NCBI GenBank assembly: GCA_963855995.1 | Contig: OY979724.1 | Coordinates: forward strand, 8,942,532-9,006,531 | DNA length: 64,000 nt | Origin: Muricea muricata | Taxonomy: Eukaryota; Cnidaria; Anthozoa; Malacalcyonacea; Plexauridae | Direction of reading: 5' to 3' | Notes under the pieces: model-generated | Seen by the model: only the letters and a program-made list of their open reading frames with translations | What the model was told of the DNA's origin: nothing | Database searches by the model: none | Translations under genes and position numbers: made by a program | Shown here: positions 1 through 12,018 of the stretch, piece after piece | How positions within the stretch are numbered: the stretch's first letter is position 1 | Layout of the letters: every line of letters begins with the position of its first letter

Positions 1-884
1 AATGTTGACGAAAAACGTGCCGATTAACAACTAGTAGTTCATCTACAATAATTAATATAGAACTCAAAGTATCATTCCAATGCCCATCCGTACTTGTTTT
101 AACCGTAATAGCTTTGAAAAATTGATAACTAATGAAAACAAGTTATCGAGATACAACTGAGGATATATAAGTGCGCTCTCTGAAGTGCGCTATTGTAGTT
201 GGTGGGTCATTGCATAAGTGAAACTGATGCCGGACATGGTATCGGTGGTCACAGGGACATCAGTAGAATTTAGAGAAAGGTTAAGGGAAAATGTTTTTGA
301 TATAATCGACCCTGCGTAACCGATTAACTGAACGCCTTGGACAGAGGATGGAATTTTCCTTATTTTGAGGGAATGTTGAGGGGATGAAATTTTCCTTATT
401 TTGAGGGAATGTTAAACACTGAACACTCATCAGGATTTACATATAGACTACAATACATATGTACGCAAATACAATTACAATATTACGAACTAAAAATAAA
501 CAATGCTAATGAAGCAAGCATTTATATATTACACCTGGTTTTCATGAGTGTCGTGATATACGTATATACAATTAAATACCAAAATACCAACCTAAAATGA
601 TCAGGCCTTGTGATTGGCCTTTCGAAACAAAAGTTACCATTGTTTGTGATTCGTTCTTTAGAAAGAATATTTCTATAGTTTATTGTCTTTCATTGTTATA
701 ACCAAGTTAGTATAGGTTAGTGGAGACGCTACAGTATGGTCCTCTGCCAAGATCCTTTAAAGGATTTTTTTTGTAAATCAAATGACGGGTCTTTATGCCG
801 AAGGAAACAACTTGGCACAAAGTTAAGTTTGCACATTTCAAATAACATCATATAGTACAAGTCAGAATTGCATTCCAAGTTACA
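1..884. other. 5' non-coding stretch with a 36-bp tandem duplication
   Basis: No supported exon is seen. At 345-413 a block of about 34 bp (around the word TTTTCCTTATTTTGAGGG) occurs twice with a period of 36 bp. Missing 5' exons of the downstream NACHT gene could lie here or left of the window, but no domain-like translation was recognised. Confidence 0.4.
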
Positions 885-1258
885 AGAATAAATCCCATCT
901 CAACAGCTTTATAAACACAAATGAAACTAGAGCGGAGAGTAAAAGGGGCTTCATAAACAAATGAGTTGAGAATTCACGATCTTTGTATAGGTAGATTGAT
1001 TTGCTAATTGAATACATATGCGTCACACGATGGCATAGGTGTCCACATACAGTAGACACAAAAGCTGATGCAGCTTAATTGCCTTTAGAATCAGGGACCG
1101 CGGAGAGGGTGGGGATGGGAGGGGCTTCACCCCTCTCACTTTTTTATCGCAGATGAAGATTTCTATGCTGCACTGGGTCGTATGGTAACAAATCCTGCGA
1201 AGTTACTAAAATTGGAGAAGAATGCAATGTCTAAATCGCAGGAAATAGCATTTCCGAG
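885..1258 (+). repeat. upstream repeat, copy 1 (5' of the NACHT gene)
   Basis: This block is homologous, same orientation, to 8843-9530 upstream of the kinase gene. Shared words in the same order are CCCATCTCAACAGCTTTATA, TTCACGATCTTTGT, CATAGGTGTC, CAGTAGACACAA, CAGGGAC followed by a G-rich run, TATCGCAGATGAAGAT and CCTGCGAAGTTACTAAA. Both copies are full of stops, so this is not a conserved coding exon. The CAGGGAC-plus-G-run resembles a hAT terminus, so the block may be or contain a decayed hAT-type element. It ends about 590 bp before the NACHT exon. Confidence 0.65.
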
Positions 1259-1846
1259 GTTCTAATTTTCAAAATTTCTCGGAGACCACCCTCCCCAAAA
1301 AACCGTAGATAGATTACGTATTCGGGGCTGGACCTTAGTCTCCTCGCATCAAATTACGCTCCGTGGGTCGTGAGAATGTACGTAAACTATTTTAGTGTGG
1401 AATTTTAATTTATTATAACTTACAATTGGTATGCGCTTGCGCTAAATTTGGCTGCTAAATAACAAATTTAAGGCGATTTTAATCTCCCAACTGTGATTTC
1501 CCCCATAAAGTTTATACTATCTTCGGCTTGATCATGATAGACTTTCTTTCAACTTGGCGACCAGCATGCGTGCATGGAACAACATGCGGACACAAAAATT
1601 TTAAAGGCTTCTTGCATATATGCGCACTGATCTCTGTATATTACTGAAATTATACAACGAATTGGGCGACCTAAGGTAGCAGAAAGTAATTAGCGATTAC
1701 ATTATTTTTTTCATCAAATATAGCATATCGAAGCTGCTTCTGAAATAATATGCTATGCTTGTTAGCAAAATTATGTAATTGCTCATTAAAGTTTTTGAAC
1801 ACGATTAAAACTAGCTTATAATTTTGCTTACATCAATTTCTTCCAG
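1259..1846 (+). other. intron or 5' flank of the NACHT gene
   Basis: No recognisable coding sequence. The last bases (about 1832-1846) form a pyrimidine-rich tract ending in AG, a good 3' splice site for the NACHT exon. The donor belonging to it was not located. Confidence 0.45.
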
Positions 1847-4260
1847 AACTCCAAAAAGTTTTGTGTGAAGAGTACAAGCTCAGAGCAGAAAATTTTCAAC
1901 CGTTGTCTTGGATTGACAAAATGCAGTTCAAGCTGGAAAACCTCTACACAAAAATGTCTGTTGTAAAAAGAGAAAAATCTGGTTGGAAAAAAACAAATCA
2001 AATTGTTGAACCTTCTGACATGTTCGATAAAGATAAGGAGTCAAGATCAAACCCAAGAATTATCCTAATCGAGGGGAGTCCGGGGACAGGTAAAACAACG
2101 CTAAGCTTGAAACTTGCGTATGATTGGGCCACAGGTAAAATGCCAAACAAGTTTCCAGAAGTAGAACTAGTTCTGTTGATCAAGTGCCGGGATATGGAAG
2201 ATAGCATTCAGGAATCAGCGAAGACGCAGCTTTTGCCTTGGGATAACGATCAATTGCGGAATGCTTTAGACTCTTTTATTCACTCGGGTAAGATAATGTT
2301 AATCATCGATGGCGTCGATGAGCTTCCACAAAGTGCGGAAAGTCATGTTGTTTACTTGTTAAACAGAAAAGTTCTGCGAAATTGTTATGTGGTCGTCACA
2401 TCTAGGCAAGAGAAAGGAATGGAAGTGCGGAAATATTGCGATAAACTATTAGAAATCGACGGCTTTTCAGATGAAAGTAGAAACAGTTTCATTGATAAAT
2501 ACTTCACAAGTAACATTGATCTTGCTCAAAAACTGCAGGAAAAGATACGAACAAGCACTGAGAATAATCTCCAATCGCTGGCCACAAACCCGTTGAATAT
2601 ATTGCTGTTGTGTGTTTTTTTTGAAGATAATAAAGGCGATCTGCCTACCACGGTAACTGAGCTATATGAAAATATTGTAGAGTGTATTTGGAAACGCTAT
2701 TGCAAAAGGAAAAGACCAGAAGAAACATTAGATTCGTTCGAAAAGGCCATGGAAACCTTGGGTGAACTGGCATACAAATGCCTTATTGAAGACGACACAT
2801 TGTATTTCCGCGAAAGCATGTTGAAAGACGACGTCCAAAGGCAGTGTACTAACATGGGTTTCTTATATAAGGACGATATCAGTACAAAAATATTAAAGCC
2901 GGACAATACGTATTGGTTTCTTCACAAAACGTTTCAAGAATATTTTGCAGCGTATTATTGTGTATATATTGAAAAAGAAATCGACATGTCAAAGTTATCT
3001 TATTACACGCGTACGGACGGTGCGAAATTCATTCAAGTTTTAAAGTTCATGTCTTCTATGTTGCAGAAAAAAAACGCCGAGGGCCATAAAAATTTCATAA
3101 AACAACTAGGATCATACCTCTCTTCTCAAGATGATGGGCATGTGTACGTTGCTGTCTTGGATAATTTATGCGAGGTCCTTTCTGAGAATCACCTGGATAA
3201 GGGAATAGCTGGTATTGTTAAAACATTCATTCCGGGGGACTTGAGAGTTGACGATTACCGTCATTTTAATTTGTCTAGTTTTCGTAGAATTACACCTCGC
3301 ATTTTAAATCTTCTTGGAAAAGGAAGTGAAGATGACGAAACCGTTTCTTTTGGAACATTAAGTTTCCAGAACTCAATGCATGATACAGAATGGTTAAGGC
3401 TGATTTGCGAGGCACTAAAGCAAAACCTCCATGTCTATACGATGGTATTAGATAATTGCGAATTGGACGAAAATTGTCTGCAAGAAATGTTGTCTAAGAA
3501 CTCGACTGTACGGGAATTACATCTTCTAAACAACAGTATGAATTATGAATCAGTGATTGTATTGGTAAATGGTCTACGTGAAAACTCTACTCTGGAATTA
3601 CTAAATCTTTTTAATAATAATTTGGGACACATGATTAAATCCGCTCCAAAATCTACAGGAATGGCTGAAATCTTTAAAACCAATGTTACCCTAGAGGTAC
3701 TGGACTTGACTTGTAATCCACTGGGTTCTGACGGAGTGAATTGGATTGCCCAGGCACTAGAATCGAACAAAGGGGTGAAAAAACTTTATCTTATGAATAC
3801 GAAATGTGATGACGATGGAGCAGGAGCACTTGCAAAAATGTTACGCATTAATAAAACGCTCGAATATCTTTATCTATCTAACCTATACGATAACTGCCAA
3901 TACACGAACAATATTGGTGACAACGGAGCAACTGCCCTTGCTGATGTACTGAAGGAATACAATTCTTCAATAAGAGAGCTTCATCTTTCCCAGAATAAAA
4001 ACATCACAAATACAGGATTAAGAAAACTTTCCGAAACAGTGCAGAAAAACAAGACACTGAAATTACATATCCATCAGCCTGAACAGAACAGCATGACACT
4101 TGATAAAGAAACAGTGGAAATTATAAAACCAGGCTGTACTACGAAGAAGTTGACTAATTTTCTTGCAGTGGAACATAAACAGGGTAAGATAATAGCTACC
4201 TCCTCCACAAGCGTTTTACTGGCGGGAATTTTAAGGAATGTACTAGATACCGTTTTCTAG
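1847..4260 (+). CDS. NLR immune receptor, NACHT-LRR exon (5' partial)
   Basis: Large exon encoding a NOD-like receptor, a cytosolic sensor family that oligomerises through its NACHT ATPase. Residues below count from the TTG at 1861. Walker A (GSPGTGKTT) is at 72-80 and Walker B (LIIDGVDEL) at about 147-155. An SRQ sensor-type motif is near 181, and the winged-helix signature LHKTFQEYFAA is at 354-364. Ribonuclease-inhibitor-type leucine-rich repeats run about 525-735, followed by a short tail to the TAG at 4260. No ATG opens the frame. It continues back to an acceptor AG at 1845-1846, and the exon starts with two bases of a split codon (phase-1 intron). A 5' exon carrying the start, and probably a death-fold effector domain, is therefore missing. 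The first in-frame ATG (1921) lies in the conserved pre-NACHT region, so it is unlikely to be the true start. AATAAA at 4322-4327 is a candidate poly(A) signal. The frame is intact over 800 codons. Confidence 0.93.
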
Positions 4261-5802
4261 CAGAATAGTACCGTATAGTTGTGTACCGATACCGATCAGA
4301 AGATAAGATAAATCATTACCGAATAAAAAACGGATACCGGATAAGAACCACATACTCAACGTCCTCAGACATTTACTGATTAAAAACAATATTTTAAACT
4401 AATATTACAACTCCAACATGTTTTATACAATAATAACAATGAGTAACCATCTTACTATTTGCATTAGCAAGGGTTTTTTTCGCGTCTTCATAAACTTTTG
4501 AACCGCGGTCAACTTTTCTATTTGATGCTTATAATAAAATATGTCACAGTGTAAAAATCCATCGGATATTTTGTTTGTCCCATGGCTGACTAGACATATG
4601 ATTCGAATGTCTATGAGTACTTCTAATGGTCACAGAGTGATGCGAGTGTGTCCCATCGTCAGTGGACGAATGGAGATTGGAATGCACAGTGAGCAATTCG
4701 AATGTCCAGTTAGTCCACTAGAATGATCAAGTCGTCATTCAAATGACCATTCATCGATTGGACGAATGGAGATGTCCACTGAACACTTAAATGGTCATTA
4801 GACACGTTGCATAGGTATTAGACATATATGTAAAGTTGTGACGTCATTTGTGAAATGGACAAAAACGGCCGTCAACGTAACAGGCATTTGTGCAACGCAT
4901 ACAAAAGAAGTGTGTCCAATAAATTCAGTCCTTCGCAAAAACGTTGTCAGTAATAATGATAAATACTCACTTGTTTAGTTCTCCGAGAATCATTTTAAAC
5001 ATGGATAATTTAGTAAGAACGGTTATTTAGAAAAGTTTCTGTTATAGCAGCTTTGAAAACTTGCATTTCTTTTTACGACACAGATTCTGACACCGATTCT
5101 GACACCGATTCTGACATTACGCACGCTCAAGATAATTACCCAGGACAAAAATCATCGTCGTCGCAAGCACAAGGTAAATACTCTGAAAAGCTGCCTCATA
5201 TATCACTTTTTTATTAGATGTAATACACGTTTAGTTTTATTTTCCAATTTACTCTTGCTCTTGGAGAGAGGGTGGGTCATGTAAAATATGCAGAAATTTA
5301 TACACACATATGATTCACACTGACTAGTGTTTCTCTTTACTTTGAAGATGAGTAATCGATCATATATGATACTAGCGACTGAATTATATATTCTTGAGTA
5401 AAATACTGAAAGAATATGTTCATTCTCATTTTTTATCGCTTTGCCAAATAAACTACAAGTAATCCAAAGACCACACAGACCGGACGCGATTTCGCAACGC
5501 GACGCGATTTTTCAATTTTCAAAAGCAAATAAAACCAGAGACGGAAAAAAAATATCTAGAAATGTACACCAAACTGCTTAAATTGTTCATGTCCTTCCGA
5601 TGATTAAAAAAAAAAATAGAAAAGAATTAAAGCTAAGGCAGGTTGAAAATCGAAAATTCGCGTCGGTTGTTAAATCGCGTCCGATCTGTGTGAGCCTTAA
5701 CAGTCTATACCTACAATTAACATTTACGCCCACAATACACACTATCATGGTCATGCTGACACAAAACAAAAAAACCCCCTTGAAATTAGCAGTAAAGGTG
5801 TA
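4261..5802. other. gene-free stretch after the NACHT gene
   Basis: No supported gene. It holds short reiterations of ACCGATACCG-like sequence (4285-4345), quasi-palindromic GGACGAATGGAGAT repeats (about 4660-4775) and a 12-bp tandem repeat (GATTCTGACACC, almost 3 copies) at 5083-5116. Confidence 0.5.
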
Positions 5803-6495
5803 AGTAGTGTTACCCGTCCCTTTGAGATCGGAAGTAATTAGTATGCAAGACGGCGGATTATGATAACGTATCGCTATGGCGTTAAATTTATTCAAGATGG
5901 CGGAATAATTTGTGAAAGGTACTGACGTCATCATGAGGGGGCCCATTGGGAGCGAAATATTAGGGACAGTGGAGATATATCTTGTTACAATTTCATGTCT
6001 CGTACAATTTACCCGATGAGTAGATGAGCACCTACTCATAACTGCTCATGAGCACATGCTCACACGCTCATATGGCCCGATTGCTGGATAAGCGACTTCC
6101 CTACGGAGACCTGTAACGATGTTGCGTTATAAAACAAAGTTTTCAATGGTATAAATCCTTTATTAAACAGCCCTATTTCGCTAAGTCCATGCATGTAGTT
6201 TTTACAGCAATCAAAAACAACAACACGAAGTATTACACAATACTTCCGGGACTGATTGTAACCGTCTCTAGGTGCATGTATAATAAACATTTGAACAGCT
6301 ATATACCGTAATTTGAACAGTTCTACTCAAAACATTATAGAAACTTTATTGTTGTAAAAAACTTTACAATATACATTTCAAAACACATGTTTGCGTCTCT
6401 GTCAATTCACCTTAGCGCGATGACGTCATCTTTTGCATAAACCGCCATCTTGCATACTAATTACTACCGATCCCAAAGGGACGGGTAACACTACT
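5803..6495. mobile_element. 693-bp TIR element with 6-bp target duplication
   Basis: The ends are inverted copies about 50 bp long: AGTAGTGTTACCCGTCCC at the left and its complement at the right, continuing into a shared TAATTAGTATGCAAGA-type segment. GGTGTA lies immediately outside both ends (5797-5802 and 6496-6501), giving a convincing 6-bp target-site duplication. There is no transposase, so it is non-autonomous. A duplication of 6-7 bp is uncommon among DNA transposon superfamilies (Dada is one), but the class is not assigned. A partial relative lies at 19135-19535. Confidence 0.8.
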
Positions 6496-6499
6496 GGTG

Positions 6500-6825
6500 T
6501 ACTATATGTGGAAGATTCCAAAGAATTGCTTTGTTGTATTTTATATTTGGACCATTTAGCCATTGCATTACAAAACTATCTTGCGACAGAAAAATAGTCA
6601 AGTTCACATCTTCTTCGGAAAGGGTGGGTCAGGATTTTTTTGCATTTAAGGGAGGACTACAGATTTTCGTGCAACTTTTAAGGGGTGGGCTACAAGAAAG
6701 CATGCACTATATATTTGATTTTCCCACCCAACCCATCTCTAACTTTATGATTGGTCCCTTTTTTACTAGTAGTTAATACCTGACTTGAATAATATATGCT
6801 ATATATAATGATATAATAGACGTAT
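6500..6825. other. no gene seen
   Basis: AT-rich, containing a GGGTGGGTCA word also present near 5270, perhaps the end of an old repeat. Nothing coding is supported. Confidence 0.35.
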
Positions 6826-7045
6826 AATAGATCATTTATTTGTTTATTTATGAACAATATTTTGACAGAGATGCCCAGTTCAGCAAAGCTGGTTTGAATG
6901 GGGCTCTGTATTAAATAATATTAAATAGTGCAATTTAAATTACAAATTACATTGGATACAAGATACAATTATAAATTACTGTTACAAGTCATTCCAAGCA
7001 ATACAAAAGGACAGATAGAAATAACAATGAACATACATAGAAGGC
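6826..7045 (-). mobile_element. LINE 3' end (fragment)
   Basis: Read on the minus strand this has the layout of a LINE 3' untranslated region: a T-rich run reading GTAATTTA, then GAGCCCCATTC, a small hairpin (CCAGCTTTGCTGAACTGG), CATCTCTGTC, and a terminal ATAAATAAACAAATAAA tail. The same layout (a GACCCCA-type block, a small hairpin, a simple tail) is seen on the + strand at 20330-20512. No reverse transcriptase sequence remains here. Confidence 0.6.
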
Positions 7046-7892
7046 TTAATTTTAGAAAAATGATTTAAGAGCTTTTTGAATGGCAGAAAAACTGACGTAT
7101 TGTGGACTTTGACTTTTAGACTTGGAATATATAAGACTTGAACTTGCGAATGTCGGAGATGTCAAGAGACTTGTAAATACTGGACTTGTCTATAACACTG
7201 CGGAAAACCTATATAGTGGATTATAAATTTTTCTCGACTGTTTCTGCCTTGAATTTCGACATGTGTATGATCTCCACTCGAATTAAGACACAGTTACCCT
7301 TTAGACGTTTTTGTGCCAGATTGGCTCAACCAACAATCAGGTACAAAAGCTGAACAACTCTATCGCACTTTCCACTGTCTGTACGTATATTATAAACTGA
7401 AGTGTATATTCCTTGTGCATGCAGTAAAGAATGACAGTGTTCATTGCAAATATAAGGTTTGCGATCTGTTGGAAGAGCAATCACGTTTTGCTTATGGGAT
7501 GGGGGAAATGAAAGACGCAAATAACGCGTTTTTTACGATTCTCTAATGTTTGTTTTGATACAACAAACAAGCTTGTGAGATTTTTACTTTGTGATGAGAA
7601 AACAAATAAACTAGAAAATAAATACCATGAAATTATTTCGACTACCTAACTGTAGTCTGCGACAGGTTAAAGCGGAATACATGACTTACAAGCATGTGGG
7701 AGCCTTGCTCGCGCACAGAGTAGATACGTTAGAGGTCTCACACGGGGGTGCAAATTGGCCTCGGCTTGGTCGCCAAGTTGAAAGAGAGCCTCCACAGGAA
7801 TGCCAACTGGATTTTAAAACGCGGCGAAAACAAAAGAATGTAGATGTATGATATGCACAAGACATTCAGTGGTGTATGACACCTGATCATTG
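7046..7892. other. no gene seen
   Basis: Open frames at 7313-7546 and 7627-7851 are short, lack recognisable domains and have no convincing splice context. I treat the stretch as non-coding. Confidence 0.4.
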
Positions 7893-8010
7893 GGGGGGGG
7901 GGGGGGGCACATATTCATGTATTCGTTTTCTGCACAATCAAGTTCGTTTGAAATCGATTAGTTTGGTGATCTGTGAGCACACACACAAATGAATATGTGT
8001 CCCGCCCAAG
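7893..8010. repeat. small inverted-repeat element with poly-G
   Basis: A run of G followed by GCACATATTCATGTATTCG is mirrored by AATGAATATGTGTCCCGCCC about 100 bp later, making a short stem-loop. It looks like a degenerate MITE. No target duplication was verified. Confidence 0.4.
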
Positions 8011-8842
8011 TGCCATGTGCCATTCAAAACATCAACTATATATATACATCAACTAAGATAAAAAACCTGATATAATGAAAATTTCATTCACACAAAATAC
8101 AAAACTAATCATACATACATATTACACCTATGTACTTACAATATTTAAGTTTGACAATTTGGTTAAGCCACGTTCTCATTTGGTCATAGTAAAGTCACTT
8201 TTGATGATGTGATGTAGCCTATAGATATGATGTGATACAGCCTATATTCTTGATGATATGATGTAGCGTGAATGCAATCATTGTGTGGCGATTTTTAAAT
8301 TTTTAATATGTTGTATTCAAATTAGTCATATCAGATCGGCGACTTTGATATATTCACGATCTTTACGATTAAATAGAAACTAGACTTAACTACATTGCCA
8401 AACTGTGTGTCGTCTTAACTAAGTGTTCAGTTTGTAGAGATTGTAGTTATATTGCTCATCATATCTATAAATAATATATATAGTGTATAAAAAGTTTGTT
8501 GACTTGTTGCATATACGGATAGAAAACAGAGATGAACTAAAGTAAACAAAAGAGCTTATCTATTTTTATATTGAATAGTGATGCTCCCAATGACTATATA
8601 ATAGGCGGTACAATGACAAGTCATGATAACTTGTTTTATTAAAAAATTTTTTTGAAATTTACTTTACTTGAGAAAAACATTTGTTGGGAGAATAACAAGA
8701 AAATAAGAAAATGTTCGAAAGAAAGTCATTAAAAAAATTTTTAATTTTGGAAAATATTTTCGTAAGTAAGAAAATATTTTCTATGCAATTTCTTATTTCA
8801 ATTTTCTTAAATCAGTTGCAAGATGCAAAAACTCATTAAATA
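8011..8842. other. AT-rich stretch with short tandem repeats
   Basis: At about 8199-8270 a unit reading GATGATATGATGTAGC recurs about three times with variation. From 8636 to 8820 the DNA is A/T runs. No coding sequence is supported. Confidence 0.4.
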
Positions 8843-9530
8843 AAACAAGTCCCATCTCAACAGCTTTATAACACAAATGAAACTTTCCAGAGAAGAGTCT
8901 CAGAAGGAAACAAGCCTGAGTAAAAGTGACTTGATAAACAAATAGGATAAGTTCACGATCTTTGTGTACACAAGTAGATGAAGTATTAAGTTTTTAGTAC
9001 AACGGCGTTAATAGGATCAACTTTTGAATAATCTCTTCCAATAATCTTACCTTGATACTGCAAAGATATGCAAAGACGATATTATGTAATGAGGATCATG
9101 CTCAAAACAGTCTAGCATAGAATTCACGACGAAAATATTACGTACAAATGTAAAAATATATTATTCTGTGTCATATCTGTGCACAAAGCTTGCACGCGTA
9201 CGGCGAAATTCGATAGCAGCCGATGCTTGATGTTCGAGCCATCTATGAGGCTGTACGTAAACAGTCGGAATACAGAAACGTCCGAAATCAGAATCCTCGT
9301 ATGCACACGAACAACACCCAAATTGTGCTCACACGATGACATAGGTGTCTTACTTACAGTAGACACAAGAACTGATGTAGCTTGATTAACTTTGCAACCA
9401 GGGACAGCGTAGGGGGGGGGGGGGGCTCAGCCCCGTAACTTTTATCGCAGATGAAGATCTCTATGCTGATACTGGGCCGTAGTGTTAATAAAAAATCCTG
9501 CAAAGTTACTAAAACTCTAGAGGAATGCAA
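8843..9530 (+). repeat. upstream repeat, copy 2 (5' of the kinase-KEN gene)
   Basis: Diverged copy of 885-1258 in the same orientation. The first part matches at 8843-8985, the second at about 9325-9530, with about 340 bp extra between them in this copy. Poly-G at about 9411-9426 follows the hAT-like CAGGGAC word. It lies about 825 bp before the kinase exon, mirroring the position of copy 1 before the NACHT exon. Confidence 0.6.
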
Positions 9531-10354
9531 TGACTTGAGAGGTACCTTGAGCTAAATTTATAAACGATGTGAGTCTAAAATGACATTTTTACAGTACTTA
9601 ATAACATGGAATGAGGAGGGTGTTTTTGACCCTCCAGTCTTGCCCTAGGCCCTAGAGTAAGGGGCTCCAATTGGAGAGAAAGTCTAAAATTGAACAAAAC
9701 CCTATCAAAATCGGAGTGCAAGAGCAAATTGAAATAATTTTTCATAGTATTCAGTTGTAATTGAGCCATGGACTTACGAGACAAGCAATAAATTTGGCCT
9801 AACCCCCCCCCCCCCTTCCCCCAGTATAATCAGAAATATTAATTAGTCGGGAAATTTTGCTGTTAAGGTCTTGTTTCATTGATTTTGCAAATATTTTCTT
9901 CTCATTCGTTGCCTACTCCATACACAAAATCTCACTCCAGAAATGACATTAAAGAGACGCTATTTTAAAAAATTCCCGGGGAGTATGCAACGGACCCCCT
10001 AGATGTTCTCGCGGCTTCGACGCTCGTCGAACAGACTCACGTTCGGCCTTTTTTCACCCCTTGCATCTATGAACTAAGCTCTTGCACCTATGAATTGAAC
10101 AATTTATATTAAATGTATTCTCGATGGTTTGGAGTACTGTACGCCTGTTTTTGTCTTTTTAATTTTTGTTTTTTGAAAATAATTACGTCCTAGGGGGCCC
10201 TAATATAATTTTGCCCCGGGCCCAGCGAATTCTCTTGGCGGCCCTGCATGACATATTTTATAGGTAACAAATGATGGTTTCAAAGGTTTTAATTAGCTTT
10301 GATCAAAAGTTAATTTTTTTTTGCAAGATATTAATCGTTTATAATTATTTATAG
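9531..10354. other. repeat-derived 5' flank or intron of the kinase gene
   Basis: No exon recognised. About 10188-10247 reads on the minus strand as CAGGGCCGCCAAGAGAATT followed by GC-rich sequence, a typical hAT-type MITE end. A poly-C run is at about 9802-9815. The segment ends in an acceptor AG at 10353-10354. Confidence 0.45.
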
Positions 10355-12018
10355 AGAACCGAGAATCATGGGAGTGGAAACCGAATTCGAAAACTCATAG
10401 AGAAAAGTTCGAAGAGTTTTTGAAACATGATCCCAAAGATATCGATGTAATAAGCACTGTACGTGTTTGTAAGGACAAAAGGTTTCTTGTTGGTGAAGGA
10501 GGAAATAGTAATGGGGTTTATATAGGATTAGCAACGGATGGAAGCGAGAAGGCTGTGAAAATTTTTGACAAAGTTACTCATCGTAATGTCTGTGAAAACG
10601 AAAAGGATTTGTTGATGAACAAGGAAATTAAAACGTCAAACCATGTTGTGAAATACTGGAACTTCGACAAGACAAGTAACAGAGACTTCGCATATTTGAT
10701 CATGGACTTGTACGAAGGAACTTTAGAAGATTTTATTGTTACTAATGAGAGCCCGGATCCTGTAAATTTTGCACCAAAAATCATTGAGCAAATTTTGACA
10801 GGATTAAAAGACCTTCATAAAGCAAATATTTTGCACCGAGATTTGAAACCATGGAACATTTTGCGAAATATCGACGATCAGTGGTTTCTAGCAGATTTTG
10901 GTATCGGTCGAATCTTACCGGATGATAAAACTACGTATTTGAGCAAAGAGAGGGGAACAAAAAAGTGGCAGGCTGTGGAATCGATATCGCGTCATAAAAG
11001 CGGAACTTCCGAGAATGACGAGGTAAACTACAAGAGAGAATCGGATATTCAGGTAAGATTGTGCAACTTTCGGTGATACAATTGTGAGTTCAACACAGAT
11101 GGATTTTCTGAGAATACTGAGATGGATTTTTGGAATACTGTAAATCTTGAAAGAATTCAAATTTTCAACTTTCAGATCTTTAGAAGATCGATAAGGAAAG
11201 TTATTCTCTTAGATTATGGGAAATCCACAATTCTGGAACCAGATGTGTTTCAGCCACGATCTTGCGTTTACACCCATTTTCCAAATTACGCGTCTTTGCC
11301 GAAAAATTATTTGATATTTTGAATTGATTTTGCAAACCAGCACAGTAAACGTTTACAAGACATGTCAATTTTTATTACTTAGGTAGCTGGAATGATAGCT
11401 TTCTACACTCTGACGAAGGGTAAACATCCTTTTGGAGAAAGCGAAGTTGACGTACTTACCAACTTATTTGCTCAAAATCCAGTTAATCTGAAAGATTTGA
11501 AAGATCCTCTCGCGAAGGACTTGGTATCCTGGATGTTGAGTCACGCTCCGAAAGACAGACCGTCGGCTGAAGATGCACTAAAACACCCTTACTTTATGTC
11601 CGAGCAACAGCGGTTCACCATATTGTGTGAAAAGGGAAATGTGGGCGAAATCAAGAAAAAAGAAGAGAAATCGGATGTTGTGAAAGAGTTGACAAAAAAG
11701 ATGGAAGAACTGACAGAGCTTATGAAAGAAGATGGGACGAAGGAAAAGCATGATTGGAGAACCCGGTTGGATAGTGATGTTTTAGACTATTTAAGTACTG
11801 ATTTTTTGAAGCAGCCACCATATGCACATAAATATACCAAGTCATGGGCGGACTGTTTACGATTAATTCGAAATGTCAAACATCACTGGGGTGACTACGA
11901 AAGGAAGGAAGTCGAAGCAACTAAAGTAGGCAATCCCCAATCGTTTTTCCTTAATTTGTTTCCCGACCTTCTACTCACGGTATACAAACTTGACAGAGAT
12001 GTGGTCGGAAAGAAGTGA
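10355..12018 (+). CDS. IRE1/RNase L-type kinase-KEN endoribonuclease (5' partial, 2 exons)
   Basis: Exons 10355-11052 and 11383-12018 join in phase 0 across a GT-AG intron (11053-11382). The join restores the kinase motif SDIQVAGMIAFYTL. The N-terminal part is a protein kinase: glycine loop GEGGNSNG, Lys in AVKIF (10558-10560), HRD in LHRDLKPWN (10834-10842) and DFG (from 10894). The APE site is degenerate (GTKKWQAVES). After a charged linker comes a KEN domain, about 11764-12006, with the RNase core LRLIRNVKHHW and a C-terminal FFLNLFPDLLLTVY match. The Arg, Asn and His of the RN-x-KHH core, needed for RNA cleavage in IRE1 and RNase L, are present, so nuclease activity is plausible. No lumenal or transmembrane segment is seen. 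The frame enters through a phase-1 acceptor, so 5' exons are missing. AATAAA is at 12144-12149. A soluble RNase L-like effector is as likely as a true IRE1. Confidence 0.9.

Noticed and set aside
1998..2906. Minus-strand ORFs inside the NACHT exon
   Set aside because: Shadows of a strongly supported plus-strand coding exon.
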